Positions 22,097 to 24,102 of a stretch of DNA of 24,102 bases are shown one piece after another. The position numbers and the translations under genes are program-made. Source of the stretch: CAYOBW01 sp964402115. Its GTDB lineage: Bacteria; Verrucomicrobiota; Kiritimatiellia; UBA8416; CAYOBW01. The stretch spans positions 1 through 24,102 of the forward strand of contig CAYOBW010000098.1 in assembly GCA_964402115.1 (NCBI GenBank), written 5' to 3'. Numbering within the stretch: position 1 is the stretch's first letter; each line of letters opens with the position of its first letter. The notes beneath the pieces were generated by a model, which worked only from the letters and a program-made list of their open reading frames with translations, was not told the DNA's origin and searched no databases.

Positions 22097-23602
22097 ATGC
22101 AGACTGACACAATTGTGCTCGCGATAGAAGCGATACTCTTCGCGATATGCACCGCGTTCGCGGCCACTGCAAAGGAAGTCGTAGCGACAAACCCGCTGCC
22201 ACTCTCGTCCGCTTTCGCGCTGGATGAGCAACCGGCGGTCCAGTGCGAGGCGGCTTTGCGCGCCGAACTGGACGCGCGTATTGCGCGGCGGGGTGGGCCG
22301 GTCCTGCTAACGGAGGAACGGTTCACGCGACAGTTGGCCGACGGGAGCGTGCAGGTCAGCCAGTATTGGGGTCGTGCTCCGATGCAGGCTTATCCGTTCT
22401 TCGACGCCTACGACATCCTCGGCGACAAGAAATATCTCCGCGTCGCGCTGGATCTTGCCGACTACTATCTTCGCGTTCAGGAACCGGAAGGCTTCTGGCA
22501 TTACGCGCACATCGTGAAGCCGGACGGCTCGGCGCGCCGGCTGGAATTGAAGGAAGCCAACGGCAAGGCGGTCTGCCGGATCCAGGACACCCACCAGACG
22601 GGCTGTTTCCGCCTGCTGCTCTACGCATGGCGCGTCACCGGCGAACAGAAGTATCTCGACGCGGCGAAGCGCTGCGGCGACTACCTGCTCGCGATCCAGA
22701 ACGAGAACGGCAGTTGGCCCGACTGGTGGATTCCCGGCCACAAACGCTCCGACCCGAACCCGCGCCAGAAAGCCGGCATCATCAGTGGCGGCTCCTTTAA
22801 CGACGGCGCGACGTCCGGCGGCCTCGAAATGATGCTGGTGATGTACCACCTGACCCACGACGCGAAATACGTCGCGCGCGTCCCGCGGCTTGGCCAGTGG
22901 ATATTCGACACGCAACTCGGCCAGGGCAAGGTCCGCGGCTGGTGCCAGCAGTACGACCTCAACAACAAGCCCGCCGCGGCAAGGCATTTCGAGCAGCCGG
23001 TGATTGACCCGCGGACGTTCGGGCGGTTTGTCGCGCCGTTGTGCGCGTGGTTCTGCGTGATGAGCGGCGAGGAACGGTACATGACGTTGATGCAGGAAAC
23101 GGTGGACTGGATTCGTGCCGCCGAGACACCCGACGGCTGGGCCTACCAGTATCTGCCCGACGGCACGCCCTGTTTCTCGCTCGGTGGACAAGTGTACCGG
23201 CACGATCAGCCAAAGAAATGGCCGAAAGAGTTTCCGAAGAAGCAGGAGGGCATCCAGACGTTCACGCGCGAAAACGGCGGCCCCGGCGACGCGCCACAGT
23301 CTCTGGCCGCGTGGCGCAAAGGCACGCTGAAGTCGAAGTACACTGGCTCGGTGAAGCTGTCGCCAGAGGAATATGAGCGCGCGAAATCGTCCGCCGCGGA
23401 ATGGGTGGCGAGACAGAAAGGCCAGCCGCGTTCGCCGGCACAATACTTGATGAAACTGCAGACAGCGCAGGGCAAGTTCACGCCGGAGCAACTGGCGACA
23501 GGCGCGCCCCCACACTTTTGCGGCGAAGGACTGCACTCGTTCAAGGTTGCAGACTGGTTCGATATTCCATGGAATGGCGAGGTAACGAAAGCCAGGAGAT
23601 GA
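22097..23602 (+). CDS. Exported pectate lyase family 10-like protein
   Basis: A 501-residue protein. Residues 4-25 (DTIVLAIEAILFAICTAFAA) form a probable signal peptide. The rest has the helical-hairpin pattern of an alpha/alpha toroid: YPFFDAYDILGDKKYLRVAL (99-118), TGCFRLLLYAWRVTGEQKYL (168-187), NENGSWPDWWIPG (202-214), SFNDGATSGGLEMML (233-247) and GWCQQYDLNNKPAAARHFEQ (281-300). These blocks match the PL10-type pectate lyase family as found in Planctomycetes and relatives, which cleave polygalacturonate outside the cytoplasm by beta-elimination. Where such proteins usually have a WARFYDL-NRP block, this one has GWAYQYLPDGTPCFS (347-361), and the C-terminal ~110 residues are Lys-rich. The substrate may therefore differ. 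No good RBS precedes the ATG, and the transposase element ends 25 bp upstream, so the native promoter is probably lost or displaced. Confidence 0.72.
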   Translation: MQTDTIVLAIEAILFAICTAFAATAKEVVATNPLPLSSAFALDEQPAVQCEAALRAELDARIARRGGPVLLTEERFTRQLADGSVQVSQYWGRAPMQAYPFFDAYDILGDKKYLRVALDLADYYLRVQEPEGFWHYAHIVKPDGSARRLELKEANGKAVCRIQDTHQTGCFRLLLYAWRVTGEQKYLDAAKRCGDYLLAIQNENGSWPDWWIPGHKRSDPNPRQKAGIISGGSFNDGATSGGLEMMLVMYHLTHDAKYVARVPRLGQWIFDTQLGQGKVRGWCQQYDLNNKPAAARHFEQPVIDPRTFGRFVAPLCAWFCVMSGEERYMTLMQETVDWIRAAETPDGWAYQYLPDGTPCFSLGGQVYRHDQPKKWPKEFPKKQEGIQTFTRENGGPGDAPQSLAAWRKGTLKSKYTGSVKLSPEEYERAKSSAAEWVARQKGQPRSPAQYLMKLQTAQGKFTPEQLATGAPPHFCGEGLHSFKVADWFDIPWNGEVTKARR

Positions 23603-23650
23603 CCTTCATGGCTGAAATCGGGGGATTGAGGCGGATAACGAAGTTGAATC

Positions 23651-23668
23651 GCCGGGAGTACTCCTGGC
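23651..23668. repeat. 18-bp near-perfect palindrome
   Basis: GCCGGGAGTACTCCTGGC is self-complementary apart from one base pair. It lies 48 bp after the PL10-like stop codon and just before the terminator hairpin. It may belong to the end region of the IS remnant to the right. Confidence 0.45.
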
Positions 23669-23688
23669 AAACCGGCTTAGAAAGAGCA

Positions 23689-23727
23689 GTTCGGTCACGC
23701 TGCGCGTGGCCGAACCGTTCTTGTTTT
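23689..23727 (+). terminator. Hairpin terminator downstream of the PL10-like gene
   Basis: GTTCGGTCACGC (23689-23700) pairs with GCGTGGCCGAAC (23704-23715), one G-T pair included, around a 3-nt loop. It is followed by TTCTTGTTTT (23718-23727). The minus strand also shows a weaker tract (CTGCTCTTTCT), so it could act in both directions between the convergent genes. Confidence 0.75.
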
Positions 23728-24102
23728 GGCAGCCGGCCCCCTGCGGGGTAAACAGGAGCAACGTTTGATGCCCCTCAACGACCGGGTGCAGGGCCTTTCC
23801 CCGCAGCCAAACCCGGAAGGCCACCGACAGAATGATGCTCCAGATCGCCTCGGGACTCAACTGCTCCGCAAGCGCACGCAGACGGTTGAAAAGCGTGCCG
23901 ATGCGGCACAAGACCATCTTGATCTCGGCGAAGACGTTCTCGCAGTCGGCCCGGTCCCGATAGGCCTGGGCCAGGGTCGAGCACGCCCACTCGGTGTTGG
24001 TCACCAGCACGACGTATGCATAGCAGGGCCCGTGATCGAGCACTTGGACGAAGTCGAACGCCGTGGAAGCGGGCAAGGCGGGCTGAGCGGGCGCACGGTC
24101 AG

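Larger units (their letters stand above)
23606..24102 (-). pseudogene. IS1380-family transposase remnant with internal deletion, 5' end outside window
   Basis: The frame is open to the right edge. The visible start at 24076 would be TTG and is almost certainly internal. YAYVVLVTNTEW, followed by AQAYRDRADCENVFAEIK, is the Y-R-E signature region of IS1380-type DDE transposases. The family normally continues with a long NQWGWGGF... block before its last domain. Here AEIK is joined directly to MVLCRIGTLFNRLRALAEQL, which belongs near the C-terminus. About 80-90 residues are therefore missing in frame. The true C-terminus is probably near the CQNKNG stretch, and the last ~35 residues (read through the terminator hairpin to 23606) are likely flank. 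It is expected to be inactive. Confidence 0.72.

Overview
The window is GC-rich, has no rRNA or tRNA that I can see, and is filled with large exported proteins typical of the PVC superphylum (Kiritimatiellota, Lentisphaerota, Verrucomicrobiota or Planctomycetota). The basis for this is a hydrazine-synthase-alpha-like PD40/di-haem protein, giant autotransporter-associated beta-strand repeat (PATR) proteins carrying LamG-type domains, a sialate O-acetylesterase-like protein, a parallel beta-helix protein, a PL10-like protein, a TIM-barrel sugar isomerase, and intergenic spacers rich in small palindromes. The phylum is an inference; no marker gene is present.

Layout. 1-1348 (+) is the 3' part of a two-module sialate O-acetylesterase-like gene whose second module has lost its catalytic residues. 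1524-4793 (+) encodes a LamG + PD40 propeller + two-CXXCH protein. It converges, with a 17-bp gap, on a three-gene minus-strand block: beta-helix protein (17993 to 16083), PATR/LamG protein B (16020 to 10243) and PATR/LamG protein A (10222 to 4811). Gaps of 62 and 20 bp suggest one operon, with a candidate promoter overlapped by a perfect 12-bp palindrome at 18043-18054. 18336-19373 (-) is a sugar phosphate isomerase/epimerase-like gene followed by a 14-bp-stem hairpin. 19374-19899 is a palindrome-rich spacer ending in a possible short peptide gene and a truncated signal-peptide gene.

20036-22071 is a REP-associated tyrosine transposase (RAYT) element. Its 3' third is present twice as an exact-looking 629-bp direct repeat, and its outer ends carry inverted ATTTGCCTG(G/T)CACCAAT motifs. 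The element ends 25 bp before the start of a PL10-like gene (22097-23602, +), which is followed by a hairpin terminator. The right edge holds an IS1380-type transposase remnant with an internal deletion.

Together the genes look like an exported polysaccharide-binding or -processing and surface-display locus (esterase-like, lyase-like, beta-helix, LamG domains) next to a sugar isomerase, with the right third disturbed by mobile elements. The items most worth a second look are: the LamG domain shared by the di-haem protein and both PATR giants; the common C-terminal domain of the two PATR proteins, which lack a visible beta-barrel or PEP-CTERM; the catalytically emptied esterase module; and the duplicated RAYT 3' region.
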